Of a stretch of 64,000 nucleotides of DNA, positions 49,724 through 58,530 are shown piece after piece; positions within the stretch are counted from its first letter, which is position 1, and the number at the start of each line of letters is the position of its first letter. The stretch covers positions 1-64,000 of the forward strand of contig NZ_SBJH01000064.1 of assembly GCF_004368405.1 (NCBI RefSeq), written 5' to 3'. This DNA is from Olivibacter sp. XZL3. GTDB taxonomy: Bacteria; Bacteroidota; Bacteroidia; Sphingobacteriales; Sphingobacteriaceae. The position numbers and the translations under genes are program-made. A model generated the notes under the pieces. That model did no database searches. It saw nothing but the letters and a program-made list of their open reading frames with translations, and had not been told where the DNA came from.

Positions 49724-51813
49724 GATTGTAATATCGTTTCCCGTTTAGTTTTAATTAATGTTAAAAATTCTTCGGCACTTGCCAAATAAGTCCGAGCGAA
49801 ATCAGCGGTCGGTTCTTCCTTGTTGATTTTCAACACCATTTCAGCAAAGCTCGTCGGTAAGACAAACTCACCTGTCCCTACATACTTTGCATCAAAATCG
49901 TTTATAACCCCGATATGGGTACTGCTATTAACTCCTTTATCCAATAACATCGCTTTTGCGCTGCTTACTAAGGTGCTATAAGCGTGATAGATCGCGTCAG
50001 ACCAAGCTTCGTTGCTTAACGCTTGTTTAGCCCATGTCAGCTTCTCTTCCGCTTCAAAAAGTAAAGTAGCTACCAGATCAATTACCACACCTGCACACTC
50101 GCCAACACCTATAGCCGTTTTGAAAGTTTCCTCATGCCCCCAATCCACAAATTCATTTTCCCGTAGGGTGCTCAAATCTGCAAGCGGCTTCAGCAACTGA
50201 TAAAAGTAATCTTTTCCTTGACGGTCGTAATATTGCTGAAATCGCTCTCCTGCTTTCACATTTGCTTTATAATCGTCTAATAAAGCTCTCAAGACATCCG
50301 TTGCACGCTTCGATGGCGTTTTTATGACGCGTTCCGCAGCTCGGCCGACACCATCGCCCACAGTACCACCTCCCAGCATTACCTGAACGGCCGGAACAAC
50401 TTTTCCCGCAGCTTTCAATGAACTGCCGTGGAAACCGATTTCCGCAAGTCCGTGCTGGCCACAGGAGTTCATACAACCACTGATTTTGATCTTGATATCC
50501 TTATTAAAAACAAATTCGGGATACTCTTCGTAGACAAGATCTTCCAGTACAGCCGCCAAGGTCATACTGTTCGAAATCCCTAAGTTACAGGTATCTGTAC
50601 CCGGACAAGTGGTAACATCTGCCACGGAATCAAAACCGATTTTTGCAAAACCGATCTTATTGAGCGCATGAAATAATGCCGGCAGATTCTCTTTCCTCAC
50701 ATACTTCAACAATAAACCTTGATTTTGGGTAATTCGGATCTCATCGGCTACTAAAGGGCGGATAAGCGCTATAAAATTTCGCGCCACGTCCGTTTTGATA
50801 TCCCCTATAAGCACCTTAATGAATACTCCGTAAAAGCCTTTTTGCTTTTGTTCAAACACATTGGTTTTTAACCAATATTCATACTGAAGAAGTTCCTCCT
50901 CGGGTATATCTTCTTTTGTTGCTACGCTGGGGATTACCGGCGTGTCGACGGTATTGATATCGATCGGGAAAACTTTGTTCCGTGTAGCGATTTTTTCTTC
51001 CTCAATCAGTCTAAGCACCTCCTCTAGGCCCAATTTCTGGATCAGGTACTTCATTCGTGCTTTATTTCGGTTGTTACGTTCACCATAACGATCAAACACG
51101 CGTACGACGGCTTCTATAAAAGGTATTAATTGATCTTCCGGCAGGAACTCATACACCAGGTTAGCTAAAATCGGCTGTGCGCCCAGTCCGCCTCCAATTA
51201 CCACCTTAAAGCCACGTTTTCCGCTTTCGTCTATTTTCGGTATCAGACCCACGTCGTGCACATAGCTAAAAGCTGTATCCTTTTCACTGGAGGAAAAAGC
51301 AATCTTAAATTTTCGGCCCATTTCCTGACAAATCGGATTCCGAAGAAAGTAGTCAAACGTTGCATAAGCATAAGGCGAAACGTCAAAAGGCTCTTCAGGA
51401 TCGATGCCAGCAGTAGGCGAAGCCGTCACGTTTCTTACCGTATTACCACAGGCTTCCCGAATGGTAACATCGTCTGCTGCTAATTTAGCCCAAAGCTCAG
51501 GCGTCCGGTCTAAGCTGACATAATGGATCTGTATATCCTGGCGGGTGGTTAAGTGCAAATTGCCGCTACCATATTCGTCGGCAATATCGGCTATCCGCAA
51601 AAACTGTTTAAAAGTCACCTTTCCAAATGGAAGCTTAATTCGGACCATCTGCACACCCGGTTGGCGCTGACCGTAAATACCTCTAGCCAATCGCAGACTT
51701 CTGAATTTCTCTTCATGAATAGCCCCCTGTCTAAAACCATGGATTTTTTTCTCAAGATCTATAATATCTTGCTCCACTATTGGATTCTCTAATTCCGTTC
51801 TGAAACTTTGCAT
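49720..51813 (-). CDS. Siroheme sulfite (nitrite/sulfite) reductase with C-terminal HEPN domain
   Basis: A 697-residue enzyme. Residues 1-560 form the twin-repeat siroheme/[4Fe-4S] reductase: ferredoxin-like half domains (VQMVRIKLPFGKVTFKQFLRIADIA), DIQIHYVS, ACGNTVRNVTASPTAG, and cluster ligands C403, C409, C447 and C451 (TTCPGTDTCN and SGCMNSCGQHG). This part reduces sulfite to sulfide. From about 570 to 697 it has a helical HEPN-like domain (CAGVVIDLVATLLFEAEEKL, WSDAIYHAYSTLVSSAKAML), whose role in this enzyme is unknown. It is the first gene of the operon. Nitrite reductase activity is formally possible, but the cys context favours sulfite. Confidence 0.94.
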   Translation of the reverse strand: MQSFRTELENPIVEQDIIDLEKKIHGFRQGAIHEEKFRSLRLARGIYGQRQPGVQMVRIKLPFGKVTFKQFLRIADIADEYGSGNLHLTTRQDIQIHYVSLDRTPELWAKLAADDVTIREACGNTVRNVTASPTAGIDPEEPFDVSPYAYATFDYFLRNPICQEMGRKFKIAFSSSEKDTAFSYVHDVGLIPKIDESGKRGFKVVIGGGLGAQPILANLVYEFLPEDQLIPFIEAVVRVFDRYGERNNRNKARMKYLIQKLGLEEVLRLIEEEKIATRNKVFPIDINTVDTPVIPSVATKEDIPEEELLQYEYWLKTNVFEQKQKGFYGVFIKVLIGDIKTDVARNFIALIRPLVADEIRITQNQGLLLKYVRKENLPALFHALNKIGFAKIGFDSVADVTTCPGTDTCNLGISNSMTLAAVLEDLVYEEYPEFVFNKDIKIKISGCMNSCGQHGLAEIGFHGSSLKAAGKVVPAVQVMLGGGTVGDGVGRAAERVIKTPSKRATDVLRALLDDYKANVKAGERFQQYYDRQGKDYFYQLLKPLADLSTLRENEFVDWGHEETFKTAIGVGECAGVVIDLVATLLFEAEEKLTWAKQALSNEAWSDAIYHAYSTLVSSAKAMLLDKGVNSSTHIGVINDFDAKYVGTGEFVLPTSFAEMVLKINKEEPTADFARTYLASAEEFLTLIKTKRETILQS

Positions 51814-52290
51814 CGTTTACTCTTATTAAATGTTGAGATTGGATCTTTAACCACAAGCCCGACCTCATCGATTGCTAAAAACACAAAAAAAACCTATCAA
51901 CATTAAGAAATCATCAACATAAAAATGACTAAAAAACTGACTTCTTAATATTTCTATTAAGCAAATATATAAAGTATACCGTATTAGTAGTATTAAATTC
52001 CAACTTTTTTTATTTTTTTTTACAAAAAGTCGCTTTACCAACTGCCTTGAAATATGCGCATGCAACGCGGTTTTTACGCCGTTTTTTGCTCCGTTATATA
52101 GCATCTAAACTAAGTATTTCTTTAGACAAAAACTATAAACGCACGCGTCAATGTGTTATACGCTGCTTCTCAAAAAAGAACCAAAGACCAACATCTTTGG
52201 CACGGCATTGCATATGCAGCGCATTTTATCTAAGTTTGAACCGCCGAATCCTGTTGGTAGAAGGCGGTATCAAGACATTAAGTTTTGCTG
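51814..52290. other. Intergenic region, upstream of the sulfate operon
   Basis: AT-rich leader of the minus-strand sulfate operon and of the plus-strand hypothetical gene. It holds a 6-bp-arm palindrome CTTAATATTTCTATTAAG (51944-51961) next to a minus-strand TATATTTG -7-like box (51962-51969). I find no riboswitch-like structure I can defend, and nothing recognisable between 52020 and 52290. Confidence 0.4.
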
Positions 52291-52839
52291 ATGAAACAAG
52301 GAACATCGATCGTATTAATAAGCTGTATATGCTTTTTCTACTTAACCAATTTGGTATCTGCGAAACAGCGATATAGTTTAGACAACTTTATCGTCAAAGA
52401 AAACCTGATTAAGAATAATAAATTGGCAATCATTGCTTGCGATTCGCTGGATGAGCCGACCGACCAACTTAACGGGACATTCTTATTTGTGATCAACGGA
52501 TTTAAACAGCAGCTCTCTTTTTCGGAGGGCGTTGCGATTTCGCCGCATGAAATCGATAAGTCATCCTTCGTATTCTTAAAACACAAAAACGAGCATGGCA
52601 CCCACAGCAAGCTCTATTATGTGCTAAAAAACGATGACGGATTAAAACCGATAAAAATAAATTGGGTTTTTCTTCTATTGGTCCCGCTTGCTATTGTATT
52701 CGTAGCAACGATTTACAAACGGCTCATTTTCTTGGCTATTATTGCACTGATTGCCTTTTTCTACTTTAATTATAACAAAGGGTTGAGTTTTGAAGGCCTT
52801 TTTGAAACTGTCGCTGCCGGGATAAAGAGCTTTTTTTAA
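52291..52839 (+). CDS. Hypothetical exported membrane-anchored protein
   Basis: A 182-residue protein not recognised as a known family. It has an N-terminal signal-like helix (TSIVLISCICFFYLTNLVSA), a soluble middle of about 100 residues with strands (SFSEGVAISPHEIDKSSFVFLKHKN seen as AISPHEIDKSSFVFL), and a C-terminal pair of membrane helices (INWVFLLLVPLAIVFVATIY and LIFLAIIALIAFFYF) before a short amphipathic tail. ATG 52291 is chosen over ATG 52285. It converges on the tamL gene with a 112-nt gap. The layout suggests an inner-membrane protein with a periplasmic domain. Confidence 0.6.
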   Translation: MKQGTSIVLISCICFFYLTNLVSAKQRYSLDNFIVKENLIKNNKLAIIACDSLDEPTDQLNGTFLFVINGFKQQLSFSEGVAISPHEIDKSSFVFLKHKNEHGTHSKLYYVLKNDDGLKPIKINWVFLLLVPLAIVFVATIYKRLIFLAIIALIAFFYFNYNKGLSFEGLFETVAAGIKSFF

Positions 52840-52951
52840 AAATGCACAGACGCTTCGACTTCGCTCAGCATGGCATCGTCATAGGAAAGTTGTGCTGTTA
52901 TGAATAGGTAAACACTTATTCAACTAATAACCAACAACTAAGTGCCGACAA

Positions 52952-55306
52952 CTAAAACGGCATACCGATACCGAAATTATACTGGATGAAATTATAGGGA
53001 TCGGGGCCATTAGTAAGTTGGTAATTGCGCTTAAATTCGCGACTGTTAAATAAATCCCTAATCACCCATTGATCTGCTCCTTCAAACTGCGGATCTTTGA
53101 CTTTAATCCCGGCATCAAACCGGAACACAAAATACTGCAGGTCAAACCGCAGGCCGGCCCCTGCCCCGATGGCCATTTGGCCTAAAAACTTATTAAATTT
53201 AAATTCCCCGCCGGGATTTTCTACACTCTCTTTTAGTCGCCATATATTACCGATATCCGTAAAAGTGGCGCCCTTCAGTTTAGCACCGAAGAAATTGTTC
53301 AGTAGTTTAAATCGATACTCAAAATTACTTACAATTTTGATCTCTCCGAGCTGATCTAAATTCCTTAGCCTATTACGGAGCTCCGTCGTCAAGACGGCGC
53401 GGTTATAATTACCGGGGCCCAGCGTTCGTGCCTGCCAAGCACGTTGATCGTTCATACCGCCACCGAAGAATTGCTTTTCAAATATCAGAAACTCTTGGTT
53501 GTTTCCGAAAGGGACACCGATGCCCGCGTTGATACGTGCGACAAACTGCCGTTCTCCACCCAGATAACGGTAAACTCTAAAATCGACCTCTGATTTGATA
53601 TACTGCAGATAAGGCACATTAAATATGGTGTTTTGTCCGATATCATTCTTTCTAAAGGAGATGAGCTTACTTAATAAGTTCAGGGTATTGCCACTTAGAT
53701 CTAAAAGCCCCCGGAAATAGAGAAAGTTGTCGTAGGTATTCAGCCGTAAGGTATTAAAGGTGTAGGTGTATTGACTACCAATGCCGAAATAAGCGCGGTC
53801 ATTACTTTTTACGTACAGTTCGTATCCCGCATTTTGCAACGAATCTTTAAATGTATTGTCTAATCGACCCAGCCTATATTCCAGCGATATAGGCGTTACA
53901 CTATGCAATTTATATTTCGTATCATACCAATTATAAGAAACGGAGTTAATGACATAACGGTTGCTATACGTATTCAGCTGATCGAATATTTGCCAATTGG
54001 TGGAAAAAACGGTATGTGGCATTCCGTTTTTTCCCATCAACGGGATGGGAAAAGGTACAATCAGCCTGGGGATTGACAGATTAGCTCCGAACTGCAGATC
54101 GCGATTCCATATCCTGCTCCAAAGAGGTCCGCCCAGTTGGGAGTCGAACAAAATACCATAACGGGCTTTTATTTCCAGTTGTTCCGATCCGCCAAACAAA
54201 TTGCGATTGGTATAGGTATTACCAATATTGAAGCCACTACGCCCGGAGGTGAACACATATTCGCCTTCCACGCGATTGGACATGCGCTTCATGGGAGTCA
54301 GCTCATAGTTGACAATAAGATTAGTTGAATCTTTTTTCTCATAGGTAGCTCTGATTCCGCGAAAACTGTTGAGTTCGTATAATCGATCGTAGGTTAAATT
54401 CTCCTTTTCAATATCGAAAATGTCTCCTTTTTTGGGATAGATATAACGGGCGAGCGGCTTTGGACGAAAACGATGCGTATAATCGGCTACTTCCAGTCCA
54501 TTAGGCAATTTGGCTTTGGCAGGCTCGCTGTCTCCTAACTCGCCATTACTATTTTTTATGACGACGAAACTACTATCGATCTTGAAAACCGTATGTCCAC
54601 GCTTCCCTTCCGGATTGTCGATAAAAAGTCTGAGATCGGCCTGACTGCTATTCATGTTGGTATCCACCTCGAAACGAACGTATTGCCGAACATAATCGTA
54701 ATAACCATTCCTCTTCATTAAGCTGTAGATAGACTCGCGTTCTTTTACCAAACTGTCGGTATCAAAACGCATACCCGGATGCAGTGTTTGAAAGTGGGTT
54801 ATATGTTGTCTGTATAAGCTGTCCACTTGTGGATCAGCGATTTCACGTTCAATATAGCGTATTTTGAAAACGCCTCCCTGCTGCACGTCGAAATGTATGT
54901 GGGCCTTTTTACGTTTGATAAAAATATGGCTTGTTACTGCTGCATTGAAATACCCTTTAGAGGCTAAAAAACGCTGAATCTGACTTCTCGAAATTTCCAC
55001 CAAAGAGCTATCCAATATGCTGGGGGATTCGCCAACGTTCCTTATTTTATCGGTGCGGTACTTTCCGTTTTTGCTGTTTGCAAAATTGTAAATGAACAGG
55101 TTTATTTTTGAATTAGGTCGGATTTCACGCTGAATGTACTCGGAGGCCCCTTCTTTAAATTCTTTATTTATACCATTTAACTTTACCTTTGTGACCAATG
55201 CCTGATCATCATTCAACAGTCTGGTAGATCTACAAGACGTAAAAAGCACTGATGCAAGCACTATAGTTGAATAAAAGTATAAGTAAGATAATTGCAATGC
55301 TCCCAA
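52952..55306 (-). CDS. tamL: Translocation and assembly module lipoprotein TamL (BamA/TamA-type)
   Basis: A 784-residue Omp85-family outer-membrane protein. The N-terminus has a lipoprotein signal, with the probable acylated Cys at residue 25 (ASVLFTSCRSTRLL), which distinguishes Bacteroidota TamL from TamA. POTRA-type domains (about 30-360; LNGINKEFKEGASEYIQREI, GYFNAAVTSHIF) precede the 16-strand surface-antigen barrel. The barrel carries FEKQFFGGGMNDQRAWQART, with the GGxxxxRaw motif of Omp85 loop 6, and ends FNFGIGMPF-like (QYNFGIGMPF). It should help insert outer-membrane proteins together with TamB, not present here. The start codon is TTG (55306, or 55295 next), overlapping the divergent ATG at 55297. 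Confidence 0.88.
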   Translation of the reverse strand: MGALQLSYLYFYSTIVLASVLFTSCRSTRLLNDDQALVTKVKLNGINKEFKEGASEYIQREIRPNSKINLFIYNFANSKNGKYRTDKIRNVGESPSILDSSLVEISRSQIQRFLASKGYFNAAVTSHIFIKRKKAHIHFDVQQGGVFKIRYIEREIADPQVDSLYRQHITHFQTLHPGMRFDTDSLVKERESIYSLMKRNGYYDYVRQYVRFEVDTNMNSSQADLRLFIDNPEGKRGHTVFKIDSSFVVIKNSNGELGDSEPAKAKLPNGLEVADYTHRFRPKPLARYIYPKKGDIFDIEKENLTYDRLYELNSFRGIRATYEKKDSTNLIVNYELTPMKRMSNRVEGEYVFTSGRSGFNIGNTYTNRNLFGGSEQLEIKARYGILFDSQLGGPLWSRIWNRDLQFGANLSIPRLIVPFPIPLMGKNGMPHTVFSTNWQIFDQLNTYSNRYVINSVSYNWYDTKYKLHSVTPISLEYRLGRLDNTFKDSLQNAGYELYVKSNDRAYFGIGSQYTYTFNTLRLNTYDNFLYFRGLLDLSGNTLNLLSKLISFRKNDIGQNTIFNVPYLQYIKSEVDFRVYRYLGGERQFVARINAGIGVPFGNNQEFLIFEKQFFGGGMNDQRAWQARTLGPGNYNRAVLTTELRNRLRNLDQLGEIKIVSNFEYRFKLLNNFFGAKLKGATFTDIGNIWRLKESVENPGGEFKFNKFLGQMAIGAGAGLRFDLQYFVFRFDAGIKVKDPQFEGADQWVIRDLFNSREFKRNYQLTNGPDPYNFIQYNFGIGMPF

Positions 55307-56040
55307 AGTCTCAGCTTCAATTTATTAAATCCTTACATCAAAAAAAGTTCAGAAAAGAACACGGTCTCTTTATTGTAGAAGGTCTCAAATCCATAACGGA
55401 CTTTTTTTACTCGGACCATATAATACACAGTATTTACTCCATCCCAAAAGTAGAGCCAAAGATCGATATTTTCGGAAAGAAAATAAAACATTATCCGATT
55501 TCGGATCGCGATCTACAAACAATCAGCACCTTAAAAACCCCTCAAGGGATGTTGGCCTTGGTAGAAATACCGAATCGGCGTCATTTCGATAAAGGCGGAT
55601 TAAGAAACCAATATTCGATTGTTTTAGACACGATTCAGGATCCCGGCAACATGGGAACCATTATAAGGACGGCAGATTGGTTCGGCGTTCGGCACATTAT
55701 CTGTTCGCCCGAAACGGTAGACATCTATAATCCCAAGGTGGTGCAGGCAACCATGGGCTCCTTAGCGCGTGTTTCTGTTTTATATACCGATTTGCGCCCG
55801 TTTCTCAAAGACATCCAACTGCCCGTATACGCGGCGGTACTGAATGGGGAATCTATATATAAAACCGATTTTGGGACAGAGGGTTTAATCGTTTTAGGCA
55901 ACGAAGGTAACGGCATTTCTGCCGATTTGACCGGCAAAGAAACAAAGCCGGTAACCATACCAAGCTTTGGAAACGCCGAATCATTGAACGTAGCGGTATC
56001 AGCGGCTATTTTTTGTTCCGAAATATCCAGAAAAAGATAA
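55297..56040 (+). CDS. TrmH/SpoU-family RNA methyltransferase
   Basis: A 247-residue SPOUT methyltransferase that 2'-O-methylates a ribose in rRNA or tRNA using SAM. An N-terminal substrate-binding domain (IKSLHQKKFRKEHGLFIVEG) precedes the knotted domain with motif 1 VLDTIQDPGNMGTIIRTADWFG, motif 2 VLGNEGNGIS and motif 3 IPSFGNAESLNVAVSAAI. ATG 55297 is chosen as the start of LPKSQLQFIKSLH. The first bases overlap the start of the divergent tamL gene. The tRNA-Cys gene follows at 69 nt. The exact RNA target cannot be assigned. Confidence 0.92.
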   Translation: MLPKSQLQFIKSLHQKKFRKEHGLFIVEGLKSITDFFYSDHIIHSIYSIPKVEPKIDIFGKKIKHYPISDRDLQTISTLKTPQGMLALVEIPNRRHFDKGGLRNQYSIVLDTIQDPGNMGTIIRTADWFGVRHIICSPETVDIYNPKVVQATMGSLARVSVLYTDLRPFLKDIQLPVYAAVLNGESIYKTDFGTEGLIVLGNEGNGISADLTGKETKPVTIPSFGNAESLNVAVSAAIFCSEISRKR

Positions 56041-56084
56041 TGCGATAAAAATTCAAAAAAATTAGTAAAGAAAGATAATTTTAC

Positions 56085-56092
56085 TATTTTTG
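56085..56092 (+). promoter_or_regulatory. -7 element of tRNA-Cys
   Basis: TATTTTTG followed by C, as at the SRP RNA and the response regulator, lies 17 nt before the mature tRNA 5' end. Confidence 0.55.
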
Positions 56093-56109
56093 CAAGCCTA
56101 AACGGAAAG

Positions 56110-56180
56110 GGTCGGATGGCCGAGTGGCTAGGCTGAGCTCTGCAAAAGCTCCTACAGCGGTTCGAATCCGCTTCCGACCT
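56110..56180 (+). tRNA. tRNA-Cys (GCA)
   Basis: The cloverleaf is complete. The acceptor stem is GGTCGGA (56110-56116) with TCCGACC (56173-56179), and the D arm is GCC...GGC. The anticodon stem is GAGCT/AGCTC around CTGCAAA, giving anticodon GCA. The T arm is AGCGG-TTCGAAT-CCGCT. The discriminator base is T (56180), the known identity element of tRNA-Cys. CCA is not encoded. Confidence 0.97.
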
Positions 56181-56208
56181 CACTAAAGATTTATTAAAGA
56201 TAAAAGCC

Positions 56209-56388
56209 ATGGGAGTTACACGCTTAAAAAGAAAAGATAGAAGAAATAAAACAGTATCGCGCTTGGAGGTTCAATTTTTGAAACTTGGACGCAATATTGA
56301 AATTGGAAGCAAATCTAAAGAGCCAAAGAAAAGCCAAGTTGCCAAAAACAATGCTGTTTTAGATAAACTTACTGCGGAAAGTAAATAA
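56209..56388 (+). CDS. Conserved small basic protein, 59 aa
   Basis: A 59-residue, lysine- and arginine-rich frame that starts with MGVTRLKRKDRRNKTVSRLE and continues VQFLKLGRNIEIGSKSKEPK to SQVAKNNAVLDKL. It begins 28 nt after tRNA-Cys and ends just before a clear terminator, so it is probably cotranscribed with the tRNA. The composition is like a nucleic-acid-binding or ribosome-associated peptide, but that is inference; I recall no named family. Good codon structure and position support a real gene. Confidence 0.65.
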   Translation: MGVTRLKRKDRRNKTVSRLEVQFLKLGRNIEIGSKSKEPKKSQVAKNNAVLDKLTAESK

Positions 56389-56407
56389 GAATCCAATAAG
56401 ACGTAAG

Positions 56408-56438
56408 AAAAGACCTGGATAACCTTCAGGTCTTTTTT
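56408..56438 (+). terminator. Intrinsic terminator after the tRNA-Cys/59-aa ORF unit
   Basis: AGACCTG (56411-56417) and CAGGTCT (56427-56433), extended by AAA/TTT, form a stem with a 9-nt loop followed by T6. It separates this unit from the next methyltransferase gene. Confidence 0.88.
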
Positions 56439-56459
56439 CGTTTATAGAAAATTTAAAAG

Positions 56460-57008
56460 ATGCGTAAATTATCAATGGACGAACTGGGGCGTCCCAGTAT
56501 AGAAGAATTCAAACAATTGGACAAGCTGCCGGTAACGGTTGTACTGGACAGTGTGCGGAGCCTCCATAATGTAGGATCTATCTTCAGAACCTGCGACGGC
56601 TTTTCTGTGGAGCGGATTTTGCTTTGCGGCATCACCGGCACGCCACCTCATAGGGATATTGAAAAGACCGCATTGGGCGCCACGCAATCGGTCGCATGGC
56701 AGTACGCAAAAGACATTCGGGAGGCCATAGGGCTTCTAAAGCAAGAAGGCAAAAAAATAATCACGATTGAACAGGCTGAGGGCAGCACCATGCTTCACCG
56801 GTTTAAGCCGGAAGAGCAGGCAAGTTATGCCTTGATCTTCGGTAATGAGGTGAACGGTGTTTCAGATGAGGCGATGGATTTAGCCGATCAATGTATTGAA
56901 ATTCCTCAATTCGGAACCAAACATTCCTTTAACATTGTAATCTCGGCGGGAATTGTTTTATGGGATTTTTATTATAAGCTGAAATTAAAAAGCGACGACC
57001 TCTTTTAG
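56460..57008 (+). CDS. TrmH-family (SPOUT) RNA methyltransferase
   Basis: A 182-residue single-domain SpoU methyltransferase lacking the N-terminal substrate domain found in the neighbour at 55297. Motif 1 is VVLDSVRSLHNVGSIFRTCDGF, motif 2 ALIFGNEVNGVS and motif 3 IPQFGTKHSFNIVISAGI. Sequence TPPHRDIEKTALGATQSVAW is characteristic of a group of small tRNA 2'-O-methyltransferases that includes TrmL/TrmH, although the target is not certain. ATG 56460 is 22 nt after the T run of the terminator. An 8-bp inverted repeat, GCGACGAC/GTCGTCGC, spans its stop codon (56992-57018) without a T run, and may be a weak terminator. Confidence 0.93.
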   Translation: MRKLSMDELGRPSIEEFKQLDKLPVTVVLDSVRSLHNVGSIFRTCDGFSVERILLCGITGTPPHRDIEKTALGATQSVAWQYAKDIREAIGLLKQEGKKIITIEQAEGSTMLHRFKPEEQASYALIFGNEVNGVSDEAMDLADQCIEIPQFGTKHSFNIVISAGIVLWDFYYKLKLKSDDLF

Positions 57009-57042
57009 AAGTCGTCGCGACAAATTTTATAGGACGCTCATA

Positions 57043-58512
57043 TTAGAAGGCATAATCTGCTATGGTGTCTTTACTTTCCAGCACAGACCGGCCCATCAAG
57101 AACTCATCCACCTTTCTGGCGCATTCCCGGCCTTCTGAAATTGCCCATACCACCAATGATTGCCCTCTGCGCATATCTCCCGCTACGAAGACCTTATCTA
57201 CTGAGGTTTGATAGCTTCCCTCCGCTGCGCTTACATTGCCTCTAGCGTCTAAAGAAACACCTAACTGCTTTAACAGGCCCTCGTGTTGCGGATGCAAGAA
57301 ACCCATTGCCAACAGCGCAAGTTCACAAGGTATTTCGCGTTCAGATCCGGGCACTTCCGTAAACTTAACCGGTCTGCCAGACGCGTCTGTTTCCCATTCT
57401 AAGTCGACAACCAAAGCACCTTTTAAGCGACCGTTCTCGTCACCCAAAAAAGCTTTTGTATTGATACTCCAGAAACGCTCACAGCCTTCCTCATGGGATG
57501 TCGTATTTTTGAGTACCATGGGGTACGTGGGCCACGGCATGGAAGGCGTACGCTGTGCAGGAGGCTTCGGCATCAGTTCAAACTGAGTTACCGTCTTGGC
57601 ACCATGCCGGTTAGAGGTACCTACGCAATCAGAACCGGTATCCCCCCCTCCTATCACCAACACATTTTTATCCGTTGCTAAAATTTCTTCCTCCTGGTAG
57701 GCAGATTCTCCGACCCGTTTATTTTGCTGCTTTAAAAATTCCATTGCAAAATGAACGCCCTTTAACTCTCTACCAGGGATATTCAAATTTCTAGGGATTG
57801 TAGAACCACCGGCCAACACAATGGCATCAAAAGCTTTTAACTCATCGGCCGGTACATTTACACCTACCTCGGCATTGCATCGGAAAACAACACCTTCCTG
57901 CTTCAAAAGTTCCAGGCGCCTGTCGATCACCCATTTGTCCAACTTAAAATCAGGTATACCATACCGCAACAATCCGCCAGGTTTATCGTCTCGCTCAAAC
58001 ACGGTTACTTCATGGCCTGCCTTGATCAATTGCGCCGCCGCAGCCAGGCCGGCAGGGCCGGAACCAACCACCGCAACACTTTTGCCCGATTTGACTGTCG
58101 CCGGCTTTGCTTTGGCGAAGCCCTTTTGATAAGCGATTTCGGCGATGTGTTTTTCAATCTCTTCAATAGTCACCGGCGACCGGTTGATACCCAATACGCA
58201 GGCCGACTCGCAAGGGGCAGGACAGATACGTCCGGTAAATTCCGGAAAGTTGTTTGTAGACGATAATATTTCAAAGGCCTCTTCCCATTTGCCATCGTAC
58301 ACGGCATCGTTAAACTCGGGAATAACGTTTCCCAGCGGGCATCCCGAATGACAGAACGGAATACCGCAATTCATGCAACGAGCAGCCTGCGTATTTAATT
58401 CTTCTTCACTAAAGGCGTGAACAAATTCTTTATAGCTTTTAAGTCGCTCTTTAGGAGCTTCTTTTGCGGGGAGCTGTCTTTCAAACTCTTTAAACCCTGT
58501 AATTTTTCCCAT
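57043..58512 (-). CDS. gltD: Glutamate synthase, small (beta) subunit
   Basis: A 489-residue NADPH-oxidising subunit of glutamate synthase. Cys motifs for low-potential Fe-S clusters are in the N-terminus (CMNCGIPFCHSGCPLGN and GRICPAPCESACV). The FAD site is VAVVGSGPAGLAAAAQL and the NADPH site VLVIGGGDTGSDC. FVAGDMRRGQSLVVWAI is typical near the C-terminus. It supplies electrons to GltB for glutamine plus 2-oxoglutarate to two glutamates. It lies 18 nt downstream of gltB on the same strand. Confidence 0.97.
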   Translation of the reverse strand: MGKITGFKEFERQLPAKEAPKERLKSYKEFVHAFSEEELNTQAARCMNCGIPFCHSGCPLGNVIPEFNDAVYDGKWEEAFEILSSTNNFPEFTGRICPAPCESACVLGINRSPVTIEEIEKHIAEIAYQKGFAKAKPATVKSGKSVAVVGSGPAGLAAAAQLIKAGHEVTVFERDDKPGGLLRYGIPDFKLDKWVIDRRLELLKQEGVVFRCNAEVGVNVPADELKAFDAIVLAGGSTIPRNLNIPGRELKGVHFAMEFLKQQNKRVGESAYQEEEILATDKNVLVIGGGDTGSDCVGTSNRHGAKTVTQFELMPKPPAQRTPSMPWPTYPMVLKNTTSHEEGCERFWSINTKAFLGDENGRLKGALVVDLEWETDASGRPVKFTEVPGSEREIPCELALLAMGFLHPQHEGLLKQLGVSLDARGNVSAAEGSYQTSVDKVFVAGDMRRGQSLVVWAISEGRECARKVDEFLMGRSVLESKDTIADYAF

Positions 58513-58530
58513 TTCTCTTACCTAATAATG

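Noticed and set aside
51830-52020. Possible SAM-type or other riboswitch before the sulfate operon
   Set aside because: No conserved pairing core could be built; only a 6-bp palindrome and a -7-like box are visible.
56110-56180. tRNA-Cys as an integration site for the accessory domain
   Set aside because: The genes on both sides of the tRNA are intact core genes, and no partial copy of the tRNA 3' end was noticed in the window.
56992-57018. Perfect 8-bp inverted repeat across the stop codon of the second methyltransferase gene as a terminator
   Set aside because: No T run follows on either strand within the expected distance, so it is only mentioned under that gene.
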